From contig NZ_LKAS01000002.1 in the NCBI RefSeq assembly GCF_002075085.1, positions 34,202 through 98,201 of the forward strand: a DNA stretch of 64,000 bases. Reading direction: 5' to 3'. Every line of letters starts with the position of its first letter. Positions within the stretch are counted from its first letter, which is position 1. The notes below the pieces were generated by a model. That model worked only from the letters and a program-made list of their open reading frames with translations, was not told the DNA's origin and did no database searches. This document shows, one piece after another, positions 9,498 to 18,832 of the stretch. Origin of the DNA: a bacterium endosymbiont of Pedicinus badii. GTDB lineage: Bacteria; Pseudomonadota; Gammaproteobacteria; Enterobacterales; Enterobacteriaceae. Position numbers and translations under genes: made by a program.

Positions 9498-10165
9498 GTA
9501 ATTTTTTTGCTTTTTATAATTTTAATAGTTTGATTTTTTTTACCTACTATTAACAAATCTGCTTTTTTGATAGAAAAAATACCATTTGTTACTACTCCAG
9601 GTATACAATTGATTTTTTTTTCTAAACTTTCTGGATTAGAAATTTTCAAATTGTATATATCTACTATAATATTTCCATTTTCGGTAAAAAAGTTTTTTCT
9701 GTGTATAGGAATACCTCCTATTTTTTTAATTTCTTTACAAAATAAAGGATACGATATTGGTATAATTTCTACAGGTATAGGAAATTTTTTAAATTTTTTT
9801 ACTAACTTTTTTTCTTCCACAATGCAAATAAATTTTTTTGAACAATATGATACTATTTTTTCTGCTGTTAAAGCACCTCCTCCTCCTTTAATCATTTCTA
9901 AATTTTTATTCACTTCATCCGCACTGTCAATGTAAACATCAATTTTTTCTACAAAATTACAGTCAAATATAGGTATCTTAATTTTTTTAATTTGTAGCAA
10001 AGAATGCATAGAAGTAGATACAATTCCTACAATTTTGTGTCTAATACATTGAATTTGTTGAATAAAATAAGATACAGTTTTTCCTGTTCCTATTCCTAAA
10101 ATTGATCCTTTAGGTATATACTTTATTGCCTCAATTCCTATTTTTTTTAAAATTTCTTTATTCAT
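9494..10165 (-). CDS. rpiA: Ribose-5-phosphate isomerase A
   Basis: Interconverts ribose 5-phosphate and ribulose 5-phosphate in the pentose phosphate pathway, supplying ribose for nucleotides. The 223-residue protein (E. coli 219) has the phosphate-binding GIGTGKTVSYFI (about residues 24-35), VDIYNLKISNPE and the catalytic segments DVYIDSADEVN and MIKGGGGALTAEKIV (about 78-105) with the conserved Asp, Glu and Lys. It is first in the rpiA-ubiH-ubiI run; the stop overlaps the ubiH start. Confidence 0.97.
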   Translation of the reverse strand: MNKEILKKIGIEAIKYIPKGSILGIGTGKTVSYFIQQIQCIRHKIVGIVSTSMHSLLQIKKIKIPIFDCNFVEKIDVYIDSADEVNKNLEMIKGGGGALTAEKIVSYCSKKFICIVEEKKLVKKFKKFPIPVEIIPISYPLFCKEIKKIGGIPIHRKNFFTENGNIIVDIYNLKISNPESLEKKINCIPGVVTNGIFSIKKADLLIVGKKNQTIKIIKSKKIT

Positions 10166-10211
10166 ATTTATTTTTGATACTTATAGAAAAATTTTAGACT
10201 AAAATAAAAAT

Positions 10212-11288
10212 TTATAAAAAATTTTCAGAATTGCAAATTCTGAATATAGATTTTAACTTTGAGATAACACATTTTTGCGAATTTCTAATCCAGGATCTTG
10301 GATCATAGAACTTTTTATTCGGTAAGTATTTTCCTTTAGGATTTCCTATTTGAGAATGAAGAAAATCTTTATACTTTTTATAAAAATTTAGTACTCCTAT
10401 CCAAGAGCTCCATTGTATGTCTGTATCAAAATTAATTTTTACAACTCCATATTCTATACATTCTTTTATTTTTTCTTCTTCAGTTCCAGAACCTCCATGA
10501 AATACGAAATTTATAGGATTTTTTGGAACAAAATTTTTCTTAGATACATATTTTTGAGATTCGTACAATATTTTAGGTTTTAGCTTAATATTTTCTTTTT
10601 TGTATACTCCATGTACGTTTCCAAAAGAAGCAGCAATTGTAAAATTTTTTCCTATTTTGTTAAGTTCCTTATAAGCATAAAATACCTCTTTAGGATTAGT
10701 GTAAAGGAGCTCATTCTTTATATTACTATTATCTACTCCATCTTCTTCTCCTCCAGTGCATCCAATTTCTATTTCTAAATTTATATCTAATTTCTTTGTA
10801 ATTTTCAGATATTTTTTACTAATAGATATATTGTTTTTTAGTTTTTCTTTTGAAAGATCAAGCATATGAGAAGAAAAAATTGGTTTTTTATATAAAGAAT
10901 AGTATTTTTTTTCTTCTTCAAGAATTTTATTTAACCAATATATTATTTTTTTATTACAATGATCCGTGTTAATTATAACAGGTATTTTATAGTACTTAGA
11001 TAAATTTATTATATGCATAGCTCCAGAAATTGCTCCTATAATTGGAGCGTATTTATTATTTTTATAGAAATAGTTTCCTGCTATAAAGGATGAGCCTCCG
11101 TAAGAAAATTGAATAATTACTGGAGATCTTCTTTCTGCAGAAGCTTCCATAACTGCATTAATTGAATCAGTATTGATGCAATTGATAGCAGGTATTGCAA
11201 ATTTTTTTTCTTTTGCAAATGAAAAAATGTTTTCTAAATCTCTTCCTACTACTACTCCAGGTTTTACAAATTGTGAAATTTTTAGCAT
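10212..11288 (-). CDS. fbaA: Class II fructose-bisphosphate aldolase
   Basis: Cleaves fructose 1,6-bisphosphate to dihydroxyacetone phosphate and glyceraldehyde 3-phosphate. The enzyme is Zn-dependent, 358 residues (E. coli FbaA 359). The zinc and substrate motifs are visible: FAIPAINCINTDSINAVMEA (residues 34-53), VIINTDHCNKK with the zinc His, EIEIGCTGGEEDGVDN with the zinc Glu, GNVHGVYK and VFHGGSGTEEEK. It lies 24 bases after pgk in the same direction, the order of the E. coli epd-pgk-fbaA operon; epd is absent. Confident family call. Confidence 0.98.
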   Translation of the reverse strand: MLKISQFVKPGVVVGRDLENIFSFAKEKKFAIPAINCINTDSINAVMEASAERRSPVIIQFSYGGSSFIAGNYFYKNNKYAPIIGAISGAMHIINLSKYYKIPVIINTDHCNKKIIYWLNKILEEEKKYYSLYKKPIFSSHMLDLSKEKLKNNISISKKYLKITKKLDINLEIEIGCTGGEEDGVDNSNIKNELLYTNPKEVFYAYKELNKIGKNFTIAASFGNVHGVYKKENIKLKPKILYESQKYVSKKNFVPKNPINFVFHGGSGTEEEKIKECIEYGVVKINFDTDIQWSSWIGVLNFYKKYKDFLHSQIGNPKGKYLPNKKFYDPRSWIRNSQKCVISKLKSIFRICNSENFL

Positions 11289-11312
11289 TTTTCTCTCTAC
11301 TTATAGTTTTAA

Positions 11313-12464
11313 TTATTTTTTTAGTATTTCGATACAAGGTATTTTTTTTCCTTCTATAAATTTTAAAAACGAACCTCCTCCTGTCGAAACATAAGAAAAA
11401 TTTTCTAAAGAAAAATTTAGTGTTTTTAGTGTAGCTATTGTATCTCCTCCTCCTAGTAAAGAAAATGCTCCACTATCAATAATATACTGAATAATTTTTT
11501 TAGTTCCTTCCGAAAATCCTTGTATTTCACATACTCCCATTGGTCCATTCCAAATAATAGTTTTTGCTTGTAGAATTAGTTTCTTAAAAATTTTTATTGA
11601 TTGATTTCCTATATCAAGAATTTTTTCTTTATTTTCAATTTCATAGATTTTTTTATTAAAAATTTGACTTTTTTTACTAGAATTTAGTACTTTTACATCT
11701 ATTGGATAGTAAATTTTTTTTGTATTAAAAAATTTTTTTGCTTTTTCTATGTAGGAAGGTTCGTATAAAGAATTTCCAATACTACAATTTTTTGCTGCTA
11801 TAAAAGTATTTGCTATTCCTCCACCTACAATAATATTATTAGATATTTTTAGTAAGTTTTTTATAATAGAAAATTTTGTGGATAATTTAGCTCCTCCTAG
11901 TATAGATACTATAGGTTTTTTAGGATTTAACAAAGCTTTTTGTATATTTAAAATTTCCTTTTCTAATAGAATTCCTCCACAAGAAATAGGAACAAATTTA
12001 CTAATTCCATAATTGGAAGATTGTTTTCTATGAGCAACACCAAATGCATCCATTACAAAAATATCGCATAAAGAAGCATATTTTTTTGAAAGTAGAATTT
12101 CATTATTCTTTTCTCCTTTATTAAATCTAACGTTCTCTAATAAAAAAATTCCTTTTTGATCAAAATTTTCTTTTTTAGATAAATCCTTCTTTAAAAATAC
12201 AGGAAAATTTAGTAATTTTTGCAGTAATTTTGCAATTGGATATAAAGAATATTTTTCTTCATAAAGTCCTTCTTTAGGTCTTCCTAAATGAGAAGCTAGT
12301 ATGATATTAGCATTTTTTTTTAACGCAAATTGTATTGTAGGAAGTGCCGATTTAATACGAAAATCAGATAATATTTTTCCAGAGTGTATAGGAACATTTA
12401 AATCTGATCTAATAAATAAAGTTTTATTTTGTATGTCTATATCTTTTATAGTGAGTATTTTCAT
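11313..12464 (-). CDS. pgk: Phosphoglycerate kinase
   Basis: Transfers the phosphoryl group of 1,3-bisphosphoglycerate to ADP, the first ATP-yielding step of glycolysis. It has 383 residues (E. coli 387). Family signatures: FIRSDLNVPIHSGKILSDFR (residues 18-37), HLGRPKEG (near 59-66), FLLENVRFNKGEKNNE, VMDAFGVAHRKQSS, SILGGAKLSTK with the conserved Lys, and the C-terminal GGGDTIATL and STGGGSFLKFIEG. Upstream of fbaA, probably co-transcribed; speB lies upstream with a 36-base gap in the same direction. Confidence 0.98.
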   Translation of the reverse strand: MKILTIKDIDIQNKTLFIRSDLNVPIHSGKILSDFRIKSALPTIQFALKKNANIILASHLGRPKEGLYEEKYSLYPIAKLLQKLLNFPVFLKKDLSKKENFDQKGIFLLENVRFNKGEKNNEILLSKKYASLCDIFVMDAFGVAHRKQSSNYGISKFVPISCGGILLEKEILNIQKALLNPKKPIVSILGGAKLSTKFSIIKNLLKISNNIIVGGGIANTFIAAKNCSIGNSLYEPSYIEKAKKFFNTKKIYYPIDVKVLNSSKKSQIFNKKIYEIENKEKILDIGNQSIKIFKKLILQAKTIIWNGPMGVCEIQGFSEGTKKIIQYIIDSGAFSLLGGGDTIATLKTLNFSLENFSYVSTGGGSFLKFIEGKKIPCIEILKK

Positions 12465-12500
12465 ATTTGTACGAAAGTATATATTAAATGGTTAAATTTT

Positions 12501-13427
12501 TTATCGAAAATTATAAAATCGAAAAGCTTGTATATACAACATTTCTAAAGCTATAGTTGCTGCAAGTAAAGATGTGATCTCTGCATAATCGTAAGGAGGG
12601 GAAACTTCAACAATGTCCATTCCTATTATATTGATATTTTTCAATTTTCTAATTATTTGTAAAACTTTATTACTACTTATTCCTCCTACTACAGGAGTAC
12701 CTGTACCTGGAGCATAAGAAGGATCAACACAATCTATATCAAAAGTTAAATAAACGAATGAATCTTTAACAGTTTTTATAATTATATCAGAAATTTTCTT
12801 TATGCTTGTGTTATTTATGTAATCTGAATCTAAAGTTAGAAAATCATTTTTTTCGTATTCAGTTCGAACTCCAATTCTTATGCAATTCTTTTCTTCTATT
12901 AAGTCTTCTTTTTTGGCCTGCAGAAAAATTGTTCCATGATCGAATAAATTATTTGTTTCATAATCATCAGAATGAGCATCAAATTGAATAATAGAAATTT
13001 TTCCAAAAAATTTTTTATAAGCTCTTAATATAGGCAAAGTAATGAAGTGATCTCCTCCAAAAGTGAGCATTTTTTTTTTATTTTTTAATAAATTTTCGGA
13101 GTGTTTTTGTAAAATATTGCAAAAAGATTCTATGTTGCCACAAGGAAATTCTAAATCACCGTAATCTACAACTCGTAGATATTTTCTGAAATTAAAATTC
13201 CAAGGCCATCTTTTTTCTTCCCAAAATAAATTACTAGATATTTTTCTAATATGCGTAGGAGCTAACTTACTTCCTGATCTTCCAGAACTAGCCATATCAA
13301 AAGGAACACCAGTTACTACGAAATCTGAAGAAGAATTGTAAGCATTTGATACAATTGGAAACTTCAAAAATCCAAAAGAATTTGAAACCAAAGAAGAATT
13401 TTTTTGATTTTTAAATAAAATTTTCAT
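12501..13427 (-). CDS. speB: Agmatinase (agmatine ureohydrolase)
   Basis: Hydrolyses agmatine to putrescine and urea, the second step of the arginine decarboxylase route to polyamines. The 308-residue protein (E. coli 306) has the ureohydrolase manganese motifs GGDHFITLP (about residues 124-132), QFDAHSDDYE (about 148-157) and TFDIDCVDPSYAPGTGTP (about 231-248), with all expected Asp and His ligands. It follows speA by 17 bases, as in the E. coli speAB operon. Agmatine made by SpeA would be its substrate. Confidence 0.97.
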   Translation of the reverse strand: MKILFKNQKNSSLVSNSFGFLKFPIVSNAYNSSSDFVVTGVPFDMASSGRSGSKLAPTHIRKISSNLFWEEKRWPWNFNFRKYLRVVDYGDLEFPCGNIESFCNILQKHSENLLKNKKKMLTFGGDHFITLPILRAYKKFFGKISIIQFDAHSDDYETNNLFDHGTIFLQAKKEDLIEEKNCIRIGVRTEYEKNDFLTLDSDYINNTSIKKISDIIIKTVKDSFVYLTFDIDCVDPSYAPGTGTPVVGGISSNKVLQIIRKLKNINIIGMDIVEVSPPYDYAEITSLLAATIALEMLYIQAFRFYNFR

Positions 13428-13444
13428 TATAAGATTTTTTCCAT

Positions 13445-15334
13445 TTATTCTAAATATGTACTTTTTTTTAAAAAAGATTTTATGTATCGAATGATTTTAT
13501 TTTTTTCTTCTAGATCATTCTTATTTTTTTTATTTTCAAGATTATTTATAAAGTTTTTGTAGTTTATATTTGTAAAATTTAGCATATCCGAAATTTTATC
13601 ATTTGAAGATATTTGTTTAATTTTTAGTTTTTTTCTTCTACTAATTTTAACTATAAAATTTTTAGTTTTTCCAAATAAATTATGAAAATTTCCTAAAATA
13701 TCTTGGTATGCACCTATCATAAAAAATCCTATTACAGGTGGATTATTAATATTATAGTCATACATAAGTAAAGTTTTTTTAATATTTCCATTTCCTACGT
13801 ATTTTTTGATTATACCATCAGAATCACAAGTATTATCTACCAAAATTGATCTATTAGAAAGTTTTTCATTTAATCCATGTATTGGAAGAATTGGAAAAAT
13901 TTGTTTTATACCCCAAATATCTGGTAAAGATTGAAAAATAGAAAAATTTACATGCATTTTTTCAGCTATTTCTTTTTCAATTTTTTCTTGTATTTTTCTA
14001 TTTTTAATATGCATTTTTTCAAAAATCTTAAAGATAGAATGGAAAAAATTTTTGTATATTTGATCTACTAAGTTCATGGTAAAGATGTCAATTTTTTCAT
14101 TTTTGTATTTCTTTTGTAGTTTTTGAAACCATTTTTCTATTTCATCTATCCCATCCATTAATTTTTTTTCTGTCTTAATCGATTGAATTAAATTTTTTTT
14201 CTTTTTCCAAAATAGCTTAATAATTTTTGATTGTTTATTAATACTAAGTATTTTTTTATATCTACTTCTTTCTGTAAAAGTTACTTTAGATATTAAAACT
14301 TTATGATGAGCTGTAATAGTTCTTCCAGATTCAGTAATAATTGTTGGAAATAATAATCGATTTTCTTGACAAGCATTTTTAATGTATTTCACTATACAAT
14401 TAGCATACTCTTGCATTTCGTAATTTTTGCTACTTTGATGATTCCTTATTCCAGAATAATCTACTGCTATGCCTCCTCCAACATCTATATAATGTACTTC
14501 TATTCCAAGTTTAGAAATCTCTATAAAAAATTTTACGCATTCTTTTATACTTTTTCTTATATATTTTATATCGAATATTTGCGAACCAATATGAAAATGC
14601 AAAAAGTCTAATTTTTTAAGTATTTTATTTCTTCTTAAAAACCTAACTATTTTAACAATATCTCTTATAGAAAGTCCAAATTTGTATTTATTATAAAAAC
14701 TATTTTTTTCTTCTTTATTGTATTTTTTTTCTTCTAGCAACTTTACTCTAATTCCTATATGAGGAAATAAAGAAATATCATTTATAGACTGTAATATTAG
14801 TTTAATTTCTTGAATTTTTTCAATTACTATATATACTTTGTATTTAATTTTTTTTCCAATTAAAGCTAATTTAATATATTCGGTATCTTTATTTCCATTA
14901 CATATAATTATTGTTTTTTTACTAATTGCAAAAGAATATATTGCCATTAATTCAGCTTTTGATCCACATTCTAATCCAACAGTATATTTAGTGGATAAGA
15001 TACTCTTTATTACGTAATGATTTTGATTAACTTTGATTGGATAGACAAATATATATTTTCCGAAAAAATTGTACTTTTTTTTTGCTCTTTTAAAACAATA
15101 ATTTATTAATTTGACTCTATTTTTTAAAATTTGAGGGAAAGATACTGTATAAGGATATTTTTTATTACTAATTTTAGTATTTTTTGTTAATTCAAACAAA
15201 TCAATAAAATTTTCCGTATTATTAGGATTAGGATAAACAAGAATACTTCCAAATTTGCTAATCTGATAGTATCTTTCGCCCCAATTTTTGATATTATACA
15301 TATTTTTAGAAACCTTTATTTTTCTAATTTTCAT
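13445..15334 (-). CDS. speA: Biosynthetic arginine decarboxylase
   Basis: PLP-dependent decarboxylation of arginine to agmatine. The 629-residue protein is close to the E. coli length and aligns from end to end: the PLP lysine segment FVYPIKVNQNHYVIKS (about residues 95-110), LECGSKAELMA, KFGLSIRDIVK, LHFHIGSQI, YIDVGGGIAVDYSG, ITESGRTITAHH, NFSIFQSLPDIWGI, ILVDNTCDSDG and FFMIGAYQDILGN. The C-terminus keeps the family ending TYLE. Several internal stretches are Lys/Ile-rich and diverged. Operon with speB. The upstream 209-base gap separates it from the divergent metK. Confidence 0.97.
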   Translation of the reverse strand: MKIRKIKVSKNMYNIKNWGERYYQISKFGSILVYPNPNNTENFIDLFELTKNTKISNKKYPYTVSFPQILKNRVKLINYCFKRAKKKYNFFGKYIFVYPIKVNQNHYVIKSILSTKYTVGLECGSKAELMAIYSFAISKKTIIICNGNKDTEYIKLALIGKKIKYKVYIVIEKIQEIKLILQSINDISLFPHIGIRVKLLEEKKYNKEEKNSFYNKYKFGLSIRDIVKIVRFLRRNKILKKLDFLHFHIGSQIFDIKYIRKSIKECVKFFIEISKLGIEVHYIDVGGGIAVDYSGIRNHQSSKNYEMQEYANCIVKYIKNACQENRLLFPTIITESGRTITAHHKVLISKVTFTERSRYKKILSINKQSKIIKLFWKKKKNLIQSIKTEKKLMDGIDEIEKWFQKLQKKYKNEKIDIFTMNLVDQIYKNFFHSIFKIFEKMHIKNRKIQEKIEKEIAEKMHVNFSIFQSLPDIWGIKQIFPILPIHGLNEKLSNRSILVDNTCDSDGIIKKYVGNGNIKKTLLMYDYNINNPPVIGFFMIGAYQDILGNFHNLFGKTKNFIVKISRRKKLKIKQISSNDKISDMLNFTNINYKNFINNLENKKNKNDLEEKNKIIRYIKSFLKKSTYLE

Positions 15335-15543
15335 GAATTTTATGTAAAATGTATTTTTAAAGAATTATTGTATAAATAAAAAATTTTTCTTAAAATTGCT
15401 TATTTTATAAATATAAGAATTATGAAATAAATTATAAATTTTTTTATTTTACTAAATTTTACAAAAAAATAGATGTTATATTTTAATATATATTAACAAT
15501 AAATTAATAAATAAAACATTGAAAAATTAATTAGGAAAAACAA
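15335..15543. other. Divergent intergenic region between speA and metK
   Basis: A 209-base, almost pure A/T region between divergent speA and metK start codons. It must hold both promoters. An SD-like TTAGGAAAA sits just before the metK ATG. I see no open frame, hairpin or recognisable operator such as a MetJ box that stands out from the A/T background. Confidence 0.5.
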
Positions 15544-16698
15544 ATGTCTCATAAATTATTTACCTCTGAATCTGTTTCAGAAGGTCATCCCGATAAAATT
15601 GCTGATCAAATTTCTGACACTATACTAGATGCTATTTTATCTCAAGATTCTTTTGCAAAGGTTGCTTGTGAAACTTATATTAAAACTAATATGATTTTAG
15701 TTGGAGGAGAAGTAGATACTACTGCTTCTATTAACATAGAAGATTTAGTAAAAAAAACAATTGATGAAATTCAAGATTTTCATATAGATTCAGATTTTAA
15801 TTCTAATTCTTGTGCTATACTCAATTTTTTAGGAAAACAATCTAAAGATATTGCAAGAGGAATAAAAAATAAAAACCCTTTTCAACAAGGAGCTGGAGAT
15901 CAAGGGATAGTTTTTGGATACGCAACTAATGAAACAGAATTTCTTATGCCAGCTCCTATCACATATGCCAATTTGCTAATGAAAAGACAGTCGTACACTA
16001 GAAAAAAAAAAATAATTCCATGGCTAAAACCAGACGCAAAAAGTCAAATTACATTTGTATATAAAGACGGAAAAATAATTGGAATAGATTCAGTAGTATT
16101 ATCTACTCAACATGAGAAAGATATTAAGATTACAGAAATTAGAGAAGCAGTTATGGAAGAAATTATCAAACCAGTTTTACCTAATAAATGGCTTTCGAAG
16201 TATACAAAATATTTTATTAATCCTACTGGAAGATTTGTTATTGGAGGACCTATAGGAGATTGCGGACTTACAGGAAGAAAAATAATTGTAGATACATACG
16301 GAGGAATGGCGAGACATGGAGGAGGAGCATTTTCTGGAAAAGACCCTTCTAAGGTAGATCGTTCTGCTGCATATGGAGCAAGATATATAGCAAAAAATAT
16401 AGTAGCTGCAGGCCTTGCAGATAAATGCGAAATACAAATTTCCTATGCTATAGGAGTACCAGAACCTACAGCAATAACAATAGACGGTTTTGGAACAGAA
16501 AAAATACCAAATAGTACTCTTTCTAAATTAGTAATTGAACTTTTTGATCTTAGACCGTATGGTTTAATAAAAATGCTGGATCTTTTAAAACCAATTTATA
16601 AAAAAACTTCTGTATATGGACATTTTGGAAGAAAAGAATTTTCTTGGGAAAAAACTGATAAAGCTGATTTACTTAAAAAATCAGTAAAAAATTATTAG
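15544..16698 (+). CDS. metK: S-adenosylmethionine synthetase
   Basis: Makes S-adenosylmethionine from methionine and ATP, the methyl donor and radical-SAM cofactor source for HemW and ThiH in this window. The protein has 384 residues, exactly the E. coli length, and is one of the best conserved here: [20 protein letters not shown] (residues 5-24), [15 protein letters not shown] (about 118-132) and the signature [19 protein letters not shown] (about 259-277). The C-terminus is complete. It begins a plus-strand run metK-endA-gshB-ruvX-yggS-hemW. Confidence 0.98.
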   Translation: MSHKLFTSESVSEGHPDKIADQISDTILDAILSQDSFAKVACETYIKTNMILVGGEVDTTASINIEDLVKKTIDEIQDFHIDSDFNSNSCAILNFLGKQSKDIARGIKNKNPFQQGAGDQGIVFGYATNETEFLMPAPITYANLLMKRQSYTRKKKIIPWLKPDAKSQITFVYKDGKIIGIDSVVLSTQHEKDIKITEIREAVMEEIIKPVLPNKWLSKYTKYFINPTGRFVIGGPIGDCGLTGRKIIVDTYGGMARHGGGAFSGKDPSKVDRSAAYGARYIAKNIVAAGLADKCEIQISYAIGVPEPTAITIDGFGTEKIPNSTLSKLVIELFDLRPYGLIKMLDLLKPIYKKTSVYGHFGRKEFSWEKTDKADLLKKSVKNY

Positions 16699-16714
16699 AA
16701 ATTTTATAAATACT

Positions 16715-17449
16715 ATGAAACATACAAAAAAAATTAAAAAAATTATACTACTTTTTTCTTTATTTTATTCTTTTTCTATTTTTTCAAAAAATTTCCTAAT
16801 TACTAAAAAAATTGCTAAAAGTATACATTATGAGAATCCAAAAACTTTTTATTGTTCTTGTAAAATAATATACCAAAATTCTAATAAATTAATTCCAGAT
16901 CTAAGTTCTTGCTCTTATAAAATAAGAAAAAACAAAGTTCGCGCTAATAGAATAGAATGGGAACATATCGTTCCAGTTTCGGTAATTAAAGAAAAATACT
17001 GTAGAAAAGAAAAAAAAGAGATTTGTTCAAAAAATAAAAAATTTCAGCAAGCGAAAAATGACCTGCATAATTTACAGCCTGTAATTGGAGAAATAAACGG
17101 AGATAGAAGAAACTATCGATATGGAGAATTAGAAAATTATACTGATTTTCAATATGGATCTTGCAAAATCAAGATAGATTTTCATAAAAAAATTATAGAA
17201 CCTTTTCAAGAAAGTAAAGGAATAGTAGCAAGAACTTATATGTACATGAATAGTATGTATGAAATAAAAATTTCAGATGAAGATATGGAAATTTATCGTA
17301 ATTGGAATAATTTGTACCCTGCAAAAGATTGGGAATGTTTAAGAAACATAAAAATATATAAAGTACAAGGAAGAATAAATAAGTATATTAGTGAATCCTG
17401 TAAGAAAAATAAAAATAAAATAAACTTTATAAAACCATGGATACAATAA
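16715..17449 (+). CDS. endA: Endonuclease I, secreted DNase
   Basis: EndA is a periplasmic, non-specific double-strand DNase. The 244-residue protein starts with a basic N-terminus and a hydrophobic signal segment (about residues 10-24) and contains RIEWEHIVPVS with the catalytic His (about residue 88-98), DLHNLQPVIGEINGDRRNYRYG (first part is the conserved metal-site region) and YMNSMYEIKISDEDMEIYRNWN-type C-terminal conservation with PAKDWE. The end overlaps the gshB start by 13 bases. Order metK-endA-gshB follows E. coli with rsmE and others lost. Retention of an exported nuclease in such a reduced genome is unexpected. Confidence 0.93.
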   Translation: MKHTKKIKKIILLFSLFYSFSIFSKNFLITKKIAKSIHYENPKTFYCSCKIIYQNSNKLIPDLSSCSYKIRKNKVRANRIEWEHIVPVSVIKEKYCRKEKKEICSKNKKFQQAKNDLHNLQPVIGEINGDRRNYRYGELENYTDFQYGSCKIKIDFHKKIIEPFQESKGIVARTYMYMNSMYEIKISDEDMEIYRNWNNLYPAKDWECLRNIKIYKVQGRINKYISESCKKNKNKINFIKPWIQ

Positions 17450-18435
17450 ATATTGGAGTTGTAATGGATAGTATCAATAAAATTAATATTTTTAAAGATA
17501 CTACGTATGCAATGCTTTTAGAAGCTCAAAAAAGAAAATATAAAATATTTTATATGGAAATTAGTGATCTTTATCTAAAAAATAATATCGCTAAATCTAA
17601 AGTAAGAATTTTATCTATAAAAAATAAAGAAAAAAAATGGTGTTTCTTTCAGAATCATGAAGATATAGAATTGCAAAATTTAGATATTATTCTAATGAGG
17701 AAAGATCCTCCAGTAAATGAAAATTTTCTAAATGCAACTTATATATTAGAGTATGCAGAAAATCAAGGAACATTAATTATCAATAAACCAAAAATTTTAA
17801 GAAATTTTAATGAAAAAATTTCTTCTAATATATTTAGAAAATATTCTCCAGAAACTATCATTAGTTGCGATTATAAAATTATAAAAGAATTTTTAGAATT
17901 TCACAAAGAAGTCATTTTAAAACCTACTGGATTTTTTGGTGGTCATTGTGTTTTTTATGTCAAAAAACAAGATCCAAATTTTTCTGTTATTTATGAAAGT
18001 ATTACAAAAAATGGAAAAAATTTTTGTATAGCACAAAAGTTTTTGCCAGAAATAAGAAAATTGGGAGATAAAAGAATTTTTTTAGTTGATGGAGAACCTA
18101 TACCTTATTGTTTTTGCAGATTTCCTAAATACGGGGAAATTCGAAGCAATCTTTCTGCAGGTGGAACTGGAAAAGTGGAATTACTTTCTGATCAAGATTG
18201 GGAAATTTCTAAATCCATAGGCCAGATTCTAAAAAAAAAAGAAATTTTTTTTGCAGGATTAGATGTGATAGGAAAGTACTTAACAGAAATAAACATAACT
18301 AGTCCTACATGTATGCAACAAATAGAAAGAGAATCTTCAATTTCTATAAAAAAAATTTTTTTTGATATACTAGAAGAAAAAATAAAAAAAAAATCCAGTA
18401 TGAAAAAAAATAAAAAAAAACGTTATTTGCTTTGA
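17437..18435 (+). CDS. gshB: Glutathione synthetase
   Basis: ATP-grasp ligase joining gamma-glutamylcysteine and glycine to glutathione. The 332-residue protein (E. coli 316) shows GVVMDSINKINIFKDTTYAM (residues 5-24), the ATP-grasp segments VILKPTGFFGGHCVFYV and KFLPEIRKLGDKRIFLVDGE, RSNLSAGGTGK and FAGLDVIGKYLTEINITSPT. The C-terminal tail after the conserved part is extended by a Lys-rich stretch (from about 18380) that overlaps the start region of ruvX. The tail length is therefore probably a by-product of gene packing. Confidence 0.96.
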   Translation: MDTINIGVVMDSINKINIFKDTTYAMLLEAQKRKYKIFYMEISDLYLKNNIAKSKVRILSIKNKEKKWCFFQNHEDIELQNLDIILMRKDPPVNENFLNATYILEYAENQGTLIINKPKILRNFNEKISSNIFRKYSPETIISCDYKIIKEFLEFHKEVILKPTGFFGGHCVFYVKKQDPNFSVIYESITKNGKNFCIAQKFLPEIRKLGDKRIFLVDGEPIPYCFCRFPKYGEIRSNLSAGGTGKVELLSDQDWEISKSIGQILKKKEIFFAGLDVIGKYLTEINITSPTCMQQIERESSISIKKIFFDILEEKIKKKSSMKKNKKKRYLL

Positions 18436-18832
18436 TTACGGAATTAAGAATATAGGAGTAGCTGTAGGACAATTTATTACTCAAACTGCTTCTCCTATAG
18501 ATTGTATTCGATGTGTTTTAGGAAATCCAGATTGGAATAAAATTTCTAAAGTTCTTGAAGAATGGAATCCATACTACATAGTTGTAGGATACCCAATAGA
18601 TATATATGGAAAACTACAAAATATTTCTATTCTTTCAAAAAATTTTGCAAAAAAAATACAAAAAAAATATAAGAAAAAAGTTTTCTTGCAAGATGAAAGA
18701 CTAACTACCGTAGAAGCTAAAAGAAACATATTAAATATGCGTAAGAAAAAATATTTTAACAAACACTATATTAATTCCTATTCTGCAGTTGTTATACTAG
18801 AAAGTTGGTTTAATGAATCTAATTTTATATGA
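18400..18832 (+). CDS. ruvX: RuvX/YqgF, pre-16S rRNA nuclease, start in another frame
   Basis: YqgF is an RNase H-fold nuclease for the 5' end of pre-16S rRNA (also named putative Holliday junction resolvase). The matching frame, from 18404 to the TGA at 18830-18832, encodes NVICFDYGIKNIGVAVGQ, PDWNKISKVLEEWNP, YYIVVGYPID, VFLQDERLTTVEAKR and SYSAVVILESWF, a full-length family match including the catalytic Asp of FDYG and Glu/Asp of DERL. There is no ATG or GTG in this frame before FDYG: a TGA at 18401-18403 is followed by lysine codons. An ATG at 18400 lies in the gshB frame and would connect if one A were missing from the A8 (18403-18410) or A9 (18412-18420) run. Otherwise the start is a rare AUA (18410) or AUU (18425). 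Stop overlaps yggS (ATGA). Confidence 0.82.

Noticed and set aside
16177-16437. Minus-strand frame opposite metK
   Set aside because: Shadow of metK, whose conserved signature lies on the other strand.
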